Positions 30,700-43,139 of a stretch of DNA of 64,000 nucleotides are shown piece after piece; position 1 is the stretch's first letter, and every line of letters begins with the position of its first letter. Location of the stretch: assembly GCA_949317995.1 (NCBI GenBank), contig OX439036.1, positions 23,472,854 to 23,536,853 on the forward strand, given 5' to 3'. The position numbers and the translations under genes were made by a program. Below the pieces are notes generated by a model, which was not told where the DNA came from, did no database searches, and saw nothing but the letters and a program-made list of their open reading frames with translations. Source of the DNA: Acholoe squamosa. Its lineage: Eukaryota; Annelida; Polychaeta; Phyllodocida; Polynoidae.

Positions 30700-32790
30700 C
30701 CTGTTTCGATCCCGCGCCCATTGCCTTTTGAATTAAACTCGAGTAATTATTTTTTTCAATGAATAGCTCTGCATTCTGTAAACTCAGTTGTAAAAATCAA
30801 TTTTCTCAAAATATTTCTAGGCACAAAAGGGTTAAGTAAGTCTGGATGGTAAAGTATATGTTGTTAGTTTATCTAAAGTATTAAAGTTATCGGGGATGCT
30901 TGTGCCAACAAGCACTTGCCCACATACAAGGCACTTCAGTGTCTGTATCCACTTATCAATAGCCAACTCATCGTCCCATCAGTTAATAGATGGGGGCATG
31001 TGTACGGAAAACAGCTACCAGTAGGTTATTACTTAATGGATGTCAAAATATGGAAACCTGGTCTTGATGAGGGTCAGAGAGTATGTGTTTTTACTAGCTA
31101 ACATGAATGGACCAAAGATCCCTTCTCTGCCTCTTGTCTCCTATATTGACTGCTTCTCAAGGCAGGATGGCATAAATGCCTCCTGAGTCCTGTCGGGCCA
31201 GGCCATGCAGGTTTCTTTCTACCTGTAGACATTTGCAGTGATAGGTAAAGTTAGTAGGCTTAAATAAGGAGCCTAATGATCATAATATAACCAACCAAGT
31301 TCTTATACATGATAATTCATGTGGCTGCACTCTATCTAACAGACTGGGATAAATTATATGGTTTGAATCCTATTTATTTAGATGGAGTCGATCTTGATAT
31401 ATGTCTTTTAACACATCAGGGATGGAGAACGATTGCACACGGATTTATGTAGATAACACGGTCGCCTGAATTGAGCACATTTATACCCACTGCCTCCACT
31501 CATGATGTGCACATGACTTAATGCATATATCGTGCCTATATGCATAATACCTATGGATAGTTCCGGATCAAGCCGGTCCTCTGATATGATGGACGCAGCA
31601 TGCCACCTGTGGAGGTAGTTTCATTCTCTACAGTCAGCTTAACCTAGACCCTGTATTACTTGCCAAAAACCAACTCTGGACAATGCTACGCCAGTGTAAT
31701 GCACGTACCTGGAACTGTATTTGATATAGTTATAAAGGATATAATATATAATGCAGTATGTTTCCTTTAAGGAATCCACTTAAGGCTATAAATTGTACTT
31801 GGCAGCATGCATTCCTGTAGCTGCAGTGCATACATGCGATCAGAGAATCGAAAGGAGTTGTCTGAATAGCATTTGATTGAATTCAATTGATAATCTACCT
31901 TTGTCCCTTAACATAACTGGCATTATATCTGCCTATAGGTTATCATCATCATACTCGTCATTGGTCATTAATTCTTAAAATCGACATGTGACATGGGCCT
32001 CAGTGACTTGAGGCAAAATTTAGTAACATGTGCTTTCTTAAATTTGACATGGGACATGGTAGGACGAGTTGGGATCTAAGTGACCAGGCATGGGATTCTT
32101 CCAGAAATTCGGAAATTTGAAATTCAAAAGGTCACTTTTGTGACTTGCACAGATCCACTTAGAAAATATTTTAACATTGATGGGGGGGGGGGGGGGTCTT
32201 AGATGTTTGAAGGGCCTCATTCCATAAAATCACTCTCAAAATACCACCCGGAAGAGGAATTTAATCACCCTCTTGGATATTTCTTCGAACCCCTGAGTGA
32301 CATATGACATGAGAATGTTTCTAAATCGACATGTGACATGGCCCCCCTGCCCCATGCAAGACCACCTTATTTATACAAGGGGTTGAAATTGAGAAAAGGA
32401 TGACACTGAAAACAACACTTACACTACCTTATACCCCAGGCCTAACCACCACGATCAGATGGGCATGGGAAGTAGGTCGTGAGATTGCCAAAGTAACCCA
32501 ATGCCTCAGGCCATTTTTAAAGGTATTATTATTATCATCATTTTGACAGCTTGTCTGACCTTGTTCAAGGTGCATGACCTAAGTTTATTAAGGTCACAAC
32601 CTTCCTCTTCTCAGAATAGAGGACTAAGTTTTCATTCTTGATTTATGTACTCCATTGGCCTTTGCCTTTCCTTATCTGCTTATCGAATATGTACCGCGTT
32701 CTTTCAGTAAAACTCAGGGTCTAAGAAAGTATATTATCCAGGAAAAGTCAATGAAATAAAATGCGAGATTATTTTGCAGGAACCATGGTC
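30700..32790. other. No gene seen; GACATG-rich repeat at 31975-32065 and 32295-32345
   Basis: Unique AT-rich DNA. The two GACATG-rich patches (TTAAAATCGACATGTGACAT and relatives) belong with the 51-bp minisatellite family. A poly-G run lies near 32180. Confidence 0.45.
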
Positions 32791-32792
32791 CT

Positions 32793-32968
32793 CAGGGGCG
32801 GATCCAGGGGAGGCCTAGGGGGCACGTGCCCCCCACAAGACCCCCTAAAATTGGGCCAGGCTATAACTCTTAACTATAGGAAACTTAGCCCGAAACCCTG
32901 CTTGTGCCCCCCATACCAAATTCCTTGGCTGTGCCCCCCCTAGACCACCCCTTCTGGGTCCGCTCCTG
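32793..32968. mobile_element. 176-bp MITE with CAGGGGCGGATCC ends
   Basis: CAGGGGCGGATCCAG at the left is answered by CTGGGTCCGCTCCTG at the right. Both ends are flanked by GTCCT (32788-32792 and 32969-32973). Ends of this kind are common in non-autonomous DNA transposons of invertebrates. Confidence 0.75.
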
Positions 32969-33268
32969 GTCCTAAGTATCAATTATCATCCAGAGTTGAC
33001 CGGCATATAGGATGGCCATAGGCCTACCAGGCCTGCTCTCTTTATTTTAAAAAAGTATTGTACGGGAAGGGCATGATTTGACAAACCCATTTTACAACAC
33101 CATAGTTAGGCTAAACATAGTCATAAACTGAACTCATAAGATGGTCCATATGGGTATCATTTTCAATTAATATCCCCAGCTGAATTCCTCAAATATAGCA
33201 TAATCCAAGGCGCACTAGCCAGTCTGCCCTCTCCATTCCTATATATACCTATCCTGAATTTAACCCGG

Positions 33269-33788
33269 CAGGGGCGTAGGAAAAGGGGAGGCCCGTGCCC
33301 CCCCCCCCCCATCATATAGGAGGTGGGGCCTGAGTATGTCTGGGCCCCCCAAAAAAAAGATTTGCCAAGAACTCATAACAAAATGGGAAAAAGCCAACAC
33401 TTTACATCACAAATTAGATTTATATAGTGATGGGATAGGGAATATGCGGGCCTGAGCCTAAAGTCAGATCCAAAATTGACCAAAAATAACCCTTTTATAC
33501 AAATTCTATATACATGTAGTGGTTCGGATCTCCCACGGTTACCCAGTAGGTAACATCACCTTGATGAGCGGAAGTCGTAAGGACCTCTGCCGTCGCGGCT
33601 AAGCCAACAGGGCTTTATATATGAACCCTAGTGGTTATCACCAGATGTTCTTAGGGACTCGGGATGTATGTAGTATATTATACCTCTACATACATATGTA
33701 TGGATGTCATTGCTAACTATTCAAGGTGGTCATGATGGGCCCTCTCTACCCCCCCCCCCCCCATGAAGATTCGCTTCCTACGCCTCTG
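33269..33788. mobile_element. 520-bp DNA element with CAGGGGCGTAGGAA ends
   Basis: CAGGGGCGTAGGAA (33269-33282) is the inverse of TTCCTACGCCTCTG (33775-33788) at 13 of 14 positions. The interior contains C runs and no transposase. A target duplication is not clear. Confidence 0.6.
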
Positions 33789-34042
33789 GAACCTGAAACA
33801 CACAAACTATGTACATTTTGTATTGGCCTAGTGTTCACCAGTTCTCTCCAGGGCGTGACCTCCGGGCTAGTACATTTTGTAACTATATTACATAGCTAGA
33901 TGAAAGAAGGGACTATGTTGGGTGGGTAGAGAGGTGGGAGTAGTGGAAGGCTAAATACATGTATGTCTAACACTCGTGCCCCAGACTGCCCCTGAGACTT
34001 ATCAGTATGGTTTACGCTTGCCAGCAATGACATTAAGTGACC

Positions 34043-34171
34043 TCAGGGGGTTGTTTCATAACATACCATGACTATACACCCTCCAAACCGTGCCAAAATT
34101 CCCATAAGAAACATTGAGAATTCAAGTTGTAGGACTGTGTTTGATCGTAGTGTATTGAGAAATGACCTCCT
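34043..34171. mobile_element. Palindromic MITE (GACCTCC family), copy 1
   Basis: CAGGGGGTTGTTTCATAACA at the left and GAGAAATGACCTCCTG at the right are near inverses. The middle keeps the inverted pair CATGACTA and GATCGTAGT. It lies about 570 bp upstream of the DHCR7 start. Confidence 0.6.
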
Positions 34172-34646
34172 GATTTAACAACTTTTATTTATAAATACAC
34201 ATAAGGTATATGTGCCAAAGCAATTTGGGAGTTGACCTTATTATAATATGTTTTCGCACCTTACGCCAAACTTATGAAATGAGACTTTGTTTCGCTGAAA
34301 CCTTTGTTGAACAAGGAAATTTATAACCCGTGAGGTGCCAAAATAAAGGTTGACTTTCACCTCACCTTTTCCCTACAAAAGTAGACCCATTTCTCTTGTA
34401 CTCTACCATTCCACTTGAGGTATGAGACCGGAACACTTCAGTGTAACAGACAATCATAGTTAGAGAATAGTTATCAGGAATGACCGTTTGTGATATTTCG
34501 CAAAAGGACCCCTGATTTTCTTTTTTTTGTATACACTGATATCGATAAATAAATGGATGTCGATAGTCCTAACTAATCCTAACTATGAAATCACCGTTAT
34601 CACTAACCCAGCTTTGGCTCCTATCATCATAATTCTGGCAAGACTG

Positions 34647-34721
34647 GTAAGTGTCCATTATTAATGTGCACTATTATAGTTTATTGAATTATAATACTTT
34701 GGTTTTCTGTTTCGGTCATAG
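34647..34721 (+). other. Predicted 75-bp intron in the DHCR7 5' UTR
   Basis: A consensus donor (CAAGACTG/GTAAGTGT) at 34647 pairs with an acceptor TTTTCTGTTTCGGTCATAG ending at 34721, 14 bp before the start codon. The intron is unusually short but all signals are good. Confidence 0.5.
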
Positions 34722-34735
34722 ATACTATTTGAACC

Positions 34736-37219
34736 ATGGAGCAGCAACAGCGACGACGCAGTGCTCGGCTCAACAAGGGGGCCTCAAACGGTTCCTCATC
34801 TAATGGACACCATGCAGGAGGTTCTCCAGAACCTAAGAAGTACAGTTTTCTCTACAACCACTTCAACTTCACCCTGGTGCCAGCCTTCCTCATCAGCACC
34901 TGTCCCAATGCAGTTATCCTTCTGTGGTATACGGCCGTGCACTGTGATGGCAGCTTCTTAGCATTAGGCCAGGAACTCTTAAGGAAGGGCATATTCACTG
35001 GGATCGTCCATATCTGGTCCCAAGTGAATTTCTTCTCCCCACTGGCTCTAGCTGTGCTGGGGGTATATTGCCTCTTTGCACTTATCCTCCAAGTGAGCCT
35101 ACCTGGCCCCACTGCCTATGGGCCTCTCACATCCAAGGGTAACACACCTGTGTATAAGGACAATGGCTTTTTCTGCTATGTGGTTACAATAGCTGCCTTT
35201 GGAGTGCTCACCTACGTGCTGAAACAGCGTGGTATGACACCAACCATCGTCTATGACCACTTTGAGGAGTTCCTTGGCACCTTGACTGTTGTTAGCATGA
35301 TCCTATGTGTTGGGCTCTACTTCAAAGGATTGCTAGCCCCTTCTAGCACAGATTCAGGATCTTCAGGTAACCCCATCTTCGATTACTACTGGGGCACAGA
35401 GCTGTACCCACGTATTTTTGGAGTGGACGTCAAGGTATTTACCAACTGTAGGTTTGGGATGACCGTGTGGCCTCTTCTCGTCCTCATCTTCAGCATTAAG
35501 AGTTATGAGATTCACGGTTTCGTGGACAGTGCCTGGGTGTCATGTGTGCTTCACTTTGTCTATTTCACCAAGTTCTTCTGGTGGGAGAATGGCTACATGG
35601 GCACCATTGACATCATGGTAGACAGGGCTGGATACTACATCTGTTGGGGCTGTATGGTGTTCATCCCTGGGATGTATGCTGTGACCAGTCTGTACCTTGT
35701 TAACCACCCAGTTCATCTTGGTGTCCCCCTCAGTGTTGTTATACTCGTCCTGGGATCAGCCTCCACCTGGATCAACTACTGGGCAGATCAACAGAAGCAA
35801 AAGGTGGGTCAATACATTAATGCTATATTTTCTTATATCCTTGAGAGTAATGTACTTGCTAAAGTAAAATTTACTAAGGTTTCCAAAAAAAGTCGTGTGT
35901 TTTATGTAACATGCTGGAAAAAGATTAGGTAGGGTAGGTCAGTTTCCTTTTCTGATTTGGGATTTTTAACTGCTATAAGGACACACGACAAGTCACGGTG
36001 ACTCACAGTGACACATGGGAGACTAAATTGACTAAAGAAAATCACCAAAAATGTATTATTTCTTCAAGAATAGAGCACTAGGTAGGGTTGGATGAGGTGA
36101 AACAACGTTTTTGGGGCCTTACGTTAATTTTCAAACGCCATCTTGGCCTTATTGATCAATGTGGTTTGATATGAATTGGATGCCTTTTATGGGCTATATT
36201 TAGAAATTGGAAGCCATATTTTCACATGAACTATATGTAAAATACAATGCATGTAATGTAGATTGAATAGTTGTATCATGGACCTTGATGCACTGTATAA
36301 TGGGTGTGGACCACTAAATTTGACATGGTGACATGGCTATTTCTTAAAATCGACAGGTGACATGGGCGTTAGTGACATGAAGCAAAAAATTAGTGACATG
36401 ACATAGGTGTTTTCTTAAATTTGACATGGGACATGGTAGGCTCTTAGAGGTGACATGGGACATGGGGATTTAAGTGACATGTGACATGACCATTTCTTGA
36501 AATCGACATGTGGCATGGGGGACCCCCCATCCACACCCCCTGTATAGTATTACAGTATGTAAACTACGGGGTGGCTCCCTGGTGAGTAAGGTAGTAGATA
36601 GGATCTACGCAAACGGCACCTGGTGGCAAAAAATGTAAGCACCAACTTACATGGCATAACCCATCTTCTCACAATAGTGATCTTAGAAGCTGTATACTGC
36701 CGTTATATGCATCCAATTCAGCTGATTGTTCAACAAACATAGACTTTGTAAACCAATGTCTGCAATGAAAAAACAGATGGTCTGATCGGGGCGTGGTTGA
36801 TCTTTCTGTAATAACTTGAAAGGATTGTCTGAAATGAACAATCTACAAATAATTCAAATTTTCTATTCCAGGTCCGAAGTACAAAAGGCAACTGCACCAT
36901 CTGGGGTCGCAAAGCGGAGGTTATCCGCGCCCGTTACCGGCTGGACACAGGAGAAGAGCGTGAGTCGCTCCTTCTGCTCTCTGGCTGGTGGGGAGTAGCT
37001 CGCCACTTCCACTATATCCCTGAGCTGGCCCTGGCCTTCTTCTGGTGCCTCCCTGGGCTGTTTGAGAATGTGATGGCCTACACCTATTTCCTGTGGCTGT
37101 GCATCCTTCTCACACATCGCACCTTCAGGGACGATGTGAAGTGTGGCAATAAGTATGGCAAATACTGGGAGGAATACTGCTCCAAGGTACCATACAAGAT
37201 GATACCCTATGTGTTTTAA
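34736..37219 (+). CDS. DHCR7: 7-dehydrocholesterol reductase, two coding exons
   Basis: An ER-membrane sterol reductase that reduces the C7-C8 double bond of 7-dehydrosterols with NADPH, the last step of the Kandutsch-Russell route. Exon 1 is 34736-35803 (residues 1-356) and ends AAG/GTGGGT. Exon 2 is 36872-37219 (357-471), after TTCTATTCCAG, phase 0. The start sits in ACCATGG. Length 471 aa matches the family (about 430-475). Residues 6-15 form a basic stretch RRRSARLNKG, and several membrane helices follow. Family signatures are GNPIFDYYWGTELYPRI (211-227), SGWWGVARHFHY (393-404) and THRTFRDD...KYGKYW near the C terminus, ending in IPYVF. Wording such as FTNCRFGM, TKFFWWE, RAGYYICWGC and LVNHP is closer to plant DWF5-type enzymes than to the vertebrate protein. 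Lamin B receptor and TM7SF2 are relatives but fit less well. Confidence 0.93.
35804..36871 (+). other. DHCR7 intron, with GACATG-rich repeat
   Basis: 1068-bp GT-AG intron. Reading from exon 1 continues open for about 42 codons into it, without meaning. 36340-36520 is a GACATG-rich repeat related to the minisatellite at 12.9 kb. Confidence 0.8.
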
Positions 37220-37935
37220 TTTACCAACCTATTATATCTACTAGTGATAACATGGACAGCTGCCGTGTAGGCAATACTTGTGGCATTTTGGAAACTAGTG
37301 TAACAAAAGGTCTATATTTGGGTTTAGTACATCTCAGGAGCTTGTGCTAGTGAGAGGGAAAGAGAGAATCTAGAGAGTGCCAAAGCACATTAAGCACTAG
37401 ATTTATGGGTTTTGACCTTTCAGTCATTTGATATGGTTAGAGATACACATACTTTTTCTATGCATAGGCGTATCATTTGTCATGGTATTTCCTAAAGGTG
37501 CAATGTATTCAGCACTACGAAATATGTGGCCAGTATTGCTATATAAACCAGTGAACTACCACGGGCATTTGATCTTTTATAGACAAGGAGTTGACCATCT
37601 GTACAAATGAATAGAGTAAGGTTTGTTAATAAGTCAACAGTGAAGTATGAATTACCTCATGCAGTGAGATAGTTGTACCAATCTTCCATTCATCAATGCT
37701 ATTCATATTGATGTATGATCCACAAAAAGTATTACATATGGGATGTAATCTATGTGCACATATGGTATTATCAGAACATGGACAAATAAGGTGGGGGAGG
37801 GGGTAAGGTGCTCTAGTATAGTGTACCTATTGTATTGTTAACCAAGACAAACTAAGTCAGCTATAGCGATGCCAGCATACCTGTGAACTGCTGTATAACC
37901 CTTGTGACAGGTAAGATGAGATATACATAGCTATC

Positions 37936-38060
37936 AAGGGGCTATTTCTTAACAAACTACGACCGAACCTTTCAGGTCGTACCAAAACTCCAATAGGAGT
38001 AGCATTGGAATTTGCAGTCGTAGGCCTGAAAGCAGTCGTAGTATCTTAAGAAATAGTCCC
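37936..38060. mobile_element. Palindromic MITE (GACCTCC family), copy 2
   Basis: GGGGCTATTTCTTAACA and TTAAGAAATAGTCCCC form the ends. CTACGACC... and GCAGTCGTAG form inner inverted pairs. The whole copy folds on itself. Confidence 0.75.
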
Positions 38061-39036
38061 CAGGTACATTCGAGCTGTATTTGATTATTACCATTAGGTT
38101 GACATTCAACACCTGGTAAAGGCTAGTATGAATAGAGTGGCTACAGATAAGTATGGCAAGTGCAAACTGCCACCAGTAATACTCGATGTCTCTATAAATG
38201 TTGCTTTACAATGGTGGTGACTGCCATTGAATTAAAACAATGATGAACATATAGACACTTGGAAATGAGGATATCTTGACTGACAAGAAACAGGATGCGT
38301 TTTGATCATTTTGCTTATCACTACGGTATGCTGACAGATGATAAAAGCCTAGATGTTGTTATTAATATGTCATATAGCTTAGAATGTATATTGTGATAGA
38401 AGTGAAATGCTAGAATACCGGTAGGCTATATTTGGACCGTGTCTCTAAGCAGGATCGTGTCTCTTGCCACTTTAATACCTTAAGTTTCACAATCACTTGT
38501 AAAAACTATATGCCTTAGGCATATTCAATGTTAAACTGTTTTGTTATATTATTCAGTCATCTTCTTTATATCAACCCCGTAATTATTATCTTTTCATATT
38601 TTTTTGAATGTAAGCAAATATGTGCTTCTTGTTTCCATTTCCATTAGCTCCATTTTCAGACAGTGCCAATATAGATGTTTAGATTGCTGTGGTTTCTTTT
38701 GTAAGTGAGTGCATCCCATGGTTGCACAGGATTGTATTTACACATCGAATCGATTATGTAAGGTAAAGTGAGATAAGAAATACATGTAGAATTAAACAGC
38801 ATTATCATCCGCGCGTGTGATGTGTCCTGGATAATGTCAGGTTTGCCAAATCGTCGTTCTCTGCTAGTATATTCTAGTGTAGAATCAGTAAGCCTTCTAG
38901 TTATGAGGTATGTAAACCTAGTTGTAAGACTTCAGATGCTCCAAGAGTAGTTGACGCTTAGTAAATAATAGTCTTCATACTGCTGGATATTGGCGTCAGT
39001 ATTAGTCAGGTACAGTGTTACAAACCTGTTATAAAC

Positions 39037-39160
39037 CAGGAGGCCATTTCTTAACATACTACGACTGCACCGTCCAAGTCGTACCAAAGTTATCATAAGA
39101 ATTGCGGTGAGATTCCACAGGCCTGTGTGCGATCGTAGTGCATCAAGAAATAGCTTCCAG
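39037..39160. mobile_element. Palindromic MITE (GACCTCC family), copy 3
   Basis: It opens CAGGAGGCCATTTCTTAACA and closes ATCAAGAAATAGCTTCC. The inner pair CTACGACTGCACC and ATCGTAGT is kept, and the arrangement matches copy 2. Confidence 0.72.
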
Positions 39161-39866
39161 TTCGAAAAATACATGTACTGGCAAACAAATGTGGTCTTTA
39201 TTGCAGCATTGTAGCTGTCCAGTTGAACCTGTGTACAATTATCTTTTTCATTGTCTTGGCCATCTTTATTTATCATTTTAACCGTATCTTTTTCTAGGGG
39301 ATCTATCTCTGTTTTCAGGAGATATGAGATATTTTTTTAGGTCACGGATGAAAGAAGAAAATGCACAAACAAAATACTCTCGGAACTAGCATTATAATGA
39401 GCAGAATATCCTGGATGAAAACCTTCCTTGGAAATGTGATAAAGTGCACTCTTGTCAAATTCTTTATGCGATATATACATACTGGATTGAAGCACGGTAT
39501 GTTGATATTGGCTATAACATTCATAGTCAATCCGAATACTCTTCCTAGAATTCAGGAAACGACAAGGTATCCTATTTTGACTGCTTGATATAGATATTTT
39601 GGTCTAGATAGGTGTTATCTGCGTTTTGTGCCATTAGTAGAGAATATAACTATTTCATTTCTTTGTTTTTTTTTGTTTTTTTTTTGCTGTTAAAGGCTTG
39701 TATACGGAAATTGCAGGTAAATGGCGTGTTCCGGTCTCACCAGACTGGCCGCCTGGTTTACGCCTTGTTATTGCTGAAAATTGCCATTTTGTGAATTTAA
39801 TATAGAGGCTTAAAATTCATGGTGATGTTGTAGGTGTTAAAAACATTGTTTTACTTGTGAGACTGA

Positions 39867-39887
39867 AATAAATCAACTGAAAATAAA
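39867..39887 (+). terminator. Possible poly(A) signals for DHCR7
   Basis: AATAAA occurs at 39867 and again at 39882, about 2.65 kb after the stop codon. If used, the 3' UTR would include MITE copies 2 and 3. Other weaker sites may be used instead. Confidence 0.2.
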
Positions 39888-39899
39888 ATCAAGTTATTG

Positions 39900-42800
39900 A
39901 GTTTAAATAATGATTTTATTCGTTCCAATAAGGCCAAATACCAGTACGCGAAAAACGGTGCAGGTATGTCTGTGGTTCATGATACTGACTATGTGGGGAC
40001 CCAACAAATATTACAAATCACAAGGACTAATACCACATTCCTTATCACTCGAAATACCACTATAGCTGGTTGTAGGCAGTGTATATCTTTGTGATTTGGG
40101 ACTATTCAAGGCAGTAGTTTGGGGAGTTTCTTATCATTACTTATTTTCTTGAATGATCATTTTTCTCAAGGATATCCCAAAGATATCTGTAGTAACCTCA
40201 CTTTACAACACACGTCTTTGTGATAATGTGAATCAGTGATAAGGGTTTCCAGTATACAAAAGTTCTATCAACGATATACAGTAGATGGTGTGAGTGCCGA
40301 CCAAGCCAAATTGTCCCTGCTACAGGGGCATGGTGAGTTTCTCTCTTACTTACTTTAGAGTGTACCTCAAGATTTGAAATGCTATAGAAGATGTTTGGTT
40401 CATTTTTCCAATCCAATATTTATGGGATATCTAGATACACTATTTCTCTCTGGATATCTCTGATTTCTAAGCTCTTGGAACAGTTTTTCAATTTCAAAAC
40501 AGTATAATTGTGAGAGGTGTTTCTGCCCCCTCAATAGGTTACATGGACGTAAATGCTGCCCTCTCGTGAGTCATATATGGTATTCAGGCCTGCACTGAAG
40601 GTGATCTGGGTGCTGATTGGCTTAGAAATCATATGCAAGAAATATTGGTAAAATTATGAAAAAAATCACAAGTGACCCCAAATAGTTCCTAAATGGAACA
40701 GTAGATGAGTTTTTATATTTTGCCAAGGTTTGGGGATTTTATCAGGTCTGCAAATGTTCATCTGGCCAATGGAGGTTTTGAGGCCCAAAATAGGGTAGAA
40801 TGGCACTTGCTGTACGTATCGCTCCCTTAGTTAAGATTTTCAGGGTTAAGCCTATCCTATATTCTAACATATTGTGTGTGAGAGATGGTTTAATCTTGCT
40901 ACGGTCGAAAATATTACCAACGAACATTACGGGGGGCTGTTTTTATGTGTTATGCTATATAGAAACATAGAGGAAATGGAATTAGTTCCACGTAACCAAT
41001 AGGCCAAGAGTTCTGCAGGGGCTGGGTGGTGAGTAGCCCCTGTAGCCTAGGGGTCAACTAGGACGCCATCTAGTGTATCAAACTGATAAAACAATTGTAT
41101 AAGGTATCTAAATATTTTGATGTTTGTATCCATTTCAAAAGAAATTGGCAAAGGATCTAAGTTTATACAGGCCTTCTCGAAATGATATTGCCCCTCCAAT
41201 AGTATTGGCACCTTGCATTCCCAATTCACAAGGATTCTCTGGCAATTTTCGCGTTATGGGTTTTGACCTATACTGGTAGAATATTATTAGGTAATTCGTG
41301 TAACAATTACCAACGCCATTTCAGGATTAAACTGAGGACAAAGTGAACAAAGACTCAATAAGGTACTCGTTATATTTTGAGTTTATTGCAGCGGATAAGT
41401 AACACATGTACCAGCTTTTTGTTCTTGAACTCTTCTCTACGACGTTGCTTATTGCAGTATGAGTGCATGTTTAAATAGTATAATGTCTTCAACTCCTGAA
41501 CTATTTCATCAATATTGTTACATTACAATGTGATAAAATGACAAATTTAAGAGCACACCCATTTGTAGACTATTCCCCTCAATATACATTGAGCTTTTTA
41601 CATTTGCAGTGTCACGAATTGAGTTTCTCTCTAGGAGTATTTGACTCAAGGAGTATTACTGTTGTCTTTGCAAAGCACATTCAATGCTCAATACACATCT
41701 CAGGATAGCATTACTTTTTGGGCTTCATTACCTACTCTTTTTAGCATACTACGGTACATTATGCTTTTATAAGTAACATAGTCAATTCTGTATTACATCA
41801 TCCACATGGTTTAAACAAGTAAAACAGGGCAATTCAATCATGAAATGCCATAGGAAGAACATACCATTAAAGTAAGGAATTAATGTCTATGTTCTATCCT
41901 TTTCAACTAAGTCTACTCATAACCCTAGGTCGTAATGCACAGGAAGATCTAGGAAAATTCAATTAGAATAATCTACATTTCAAATTAGATCCAACTTCAA
42001 TTTCTTATACATCACAATTTTGTGGTCAATAATGCAACTAACAAGCCTTGATAACAGTAATAAGGTATTTGTAAACAGGCAACTTCCCGTGAAACTGGTA
42101 ACAGGGGTTGACACTTGTCACGTCTCTCACTTCTCAACCCATAAATTTATCATTGACTAACTGAATCTGATTTTGTTTCTGCATGCATATATAATATGTC
42201 TCCAATAGTGTGTATCACAGTAACTACGATCTACCCACGACTTGGCAACTACTTCTATGGTTTATCCAACTACCGGACGACTCTACTAGTCCATGTTATC
42301 CTCTTTACATGGATATATAACCTACACCCATACGCATTAGTATGTATATATTTATATGAATTAATCATCAGACACCACTTTATTTAATTAATCCCAACTC
42401 ATTCACTCAACTTCAGAACCATTGTTACATTAGAGATGAAACATGCCTAGTCTCTGGATGCATTTACAACAAGGAGGACGACTAGTAATCACGGTAACAC
42501 ACTGGCCAAGGCCTGAGGCTAGATATAGGTACTTCTACAACTACAGGGCGATACTATAGACACTGGGGGAGCTAGGAGAGGGGGGGGATAAGGGTAGGGG
42601 GACAATATCCTATAGATTAGAACCACCAGACACCAACATTACTGTTGTTAATGTCCTTATGTCACAGACTGTACAATGCAGCGCCTTAATCATAATATCA
42701 ACTTAAAACCTCTTCATTGAAATCTCTGATCTGCTGCCATATCTCTTATTATCAGTAAGCAGGGGTACATCATTTGCAGTAATATCTTTTATATATACTG

Positions 42801-43135
42801 CCAACCATGCCCACCAACTAGACAGCACACTCAACTGACAACATTGTATTAGAAGGTATCAATGTAACATTACAGTTGACACCTAGTAAAGTCTTCAGTG
42901 AGCACAACTTGCGTACACTTCAATATTCACGACAGAAACAAACAGGGCAAGCAAGGGGAAAGGATGAACAACAACCATCGTTGCAGCGAAACCATTCGCA
43001 TTCTCTCACACATAAATAATGATAAGTTTCTCCATTCTCTTTCAGGCAGGTAGTATTTAGTTGTATTGCTTTTGCATGGACCATCAAAGCAATGGTGCAT
43101 GGAATGCATAACATCTCACAGAATTGGTCTCATTC
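39900..43135. other. Intergenic between convergent genes
   Basis: AT-rich unique sequence with no coding pattern. TTTATT at 42379-42384 could be the minus-strand poly(A) signal of the SLC16-like gene. Confidence 0.4.
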
Positions 43136-43139
43136 ATAG

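Noticed and set aside
35804-35932. Continuation of the DHCR7 reading frame past 35803
   Set aside because: Residues after 356 lose family similarity, a consensus donor AAG/GTGGGT sits at the junction, and the family C terminus resumes in phase at 36872.
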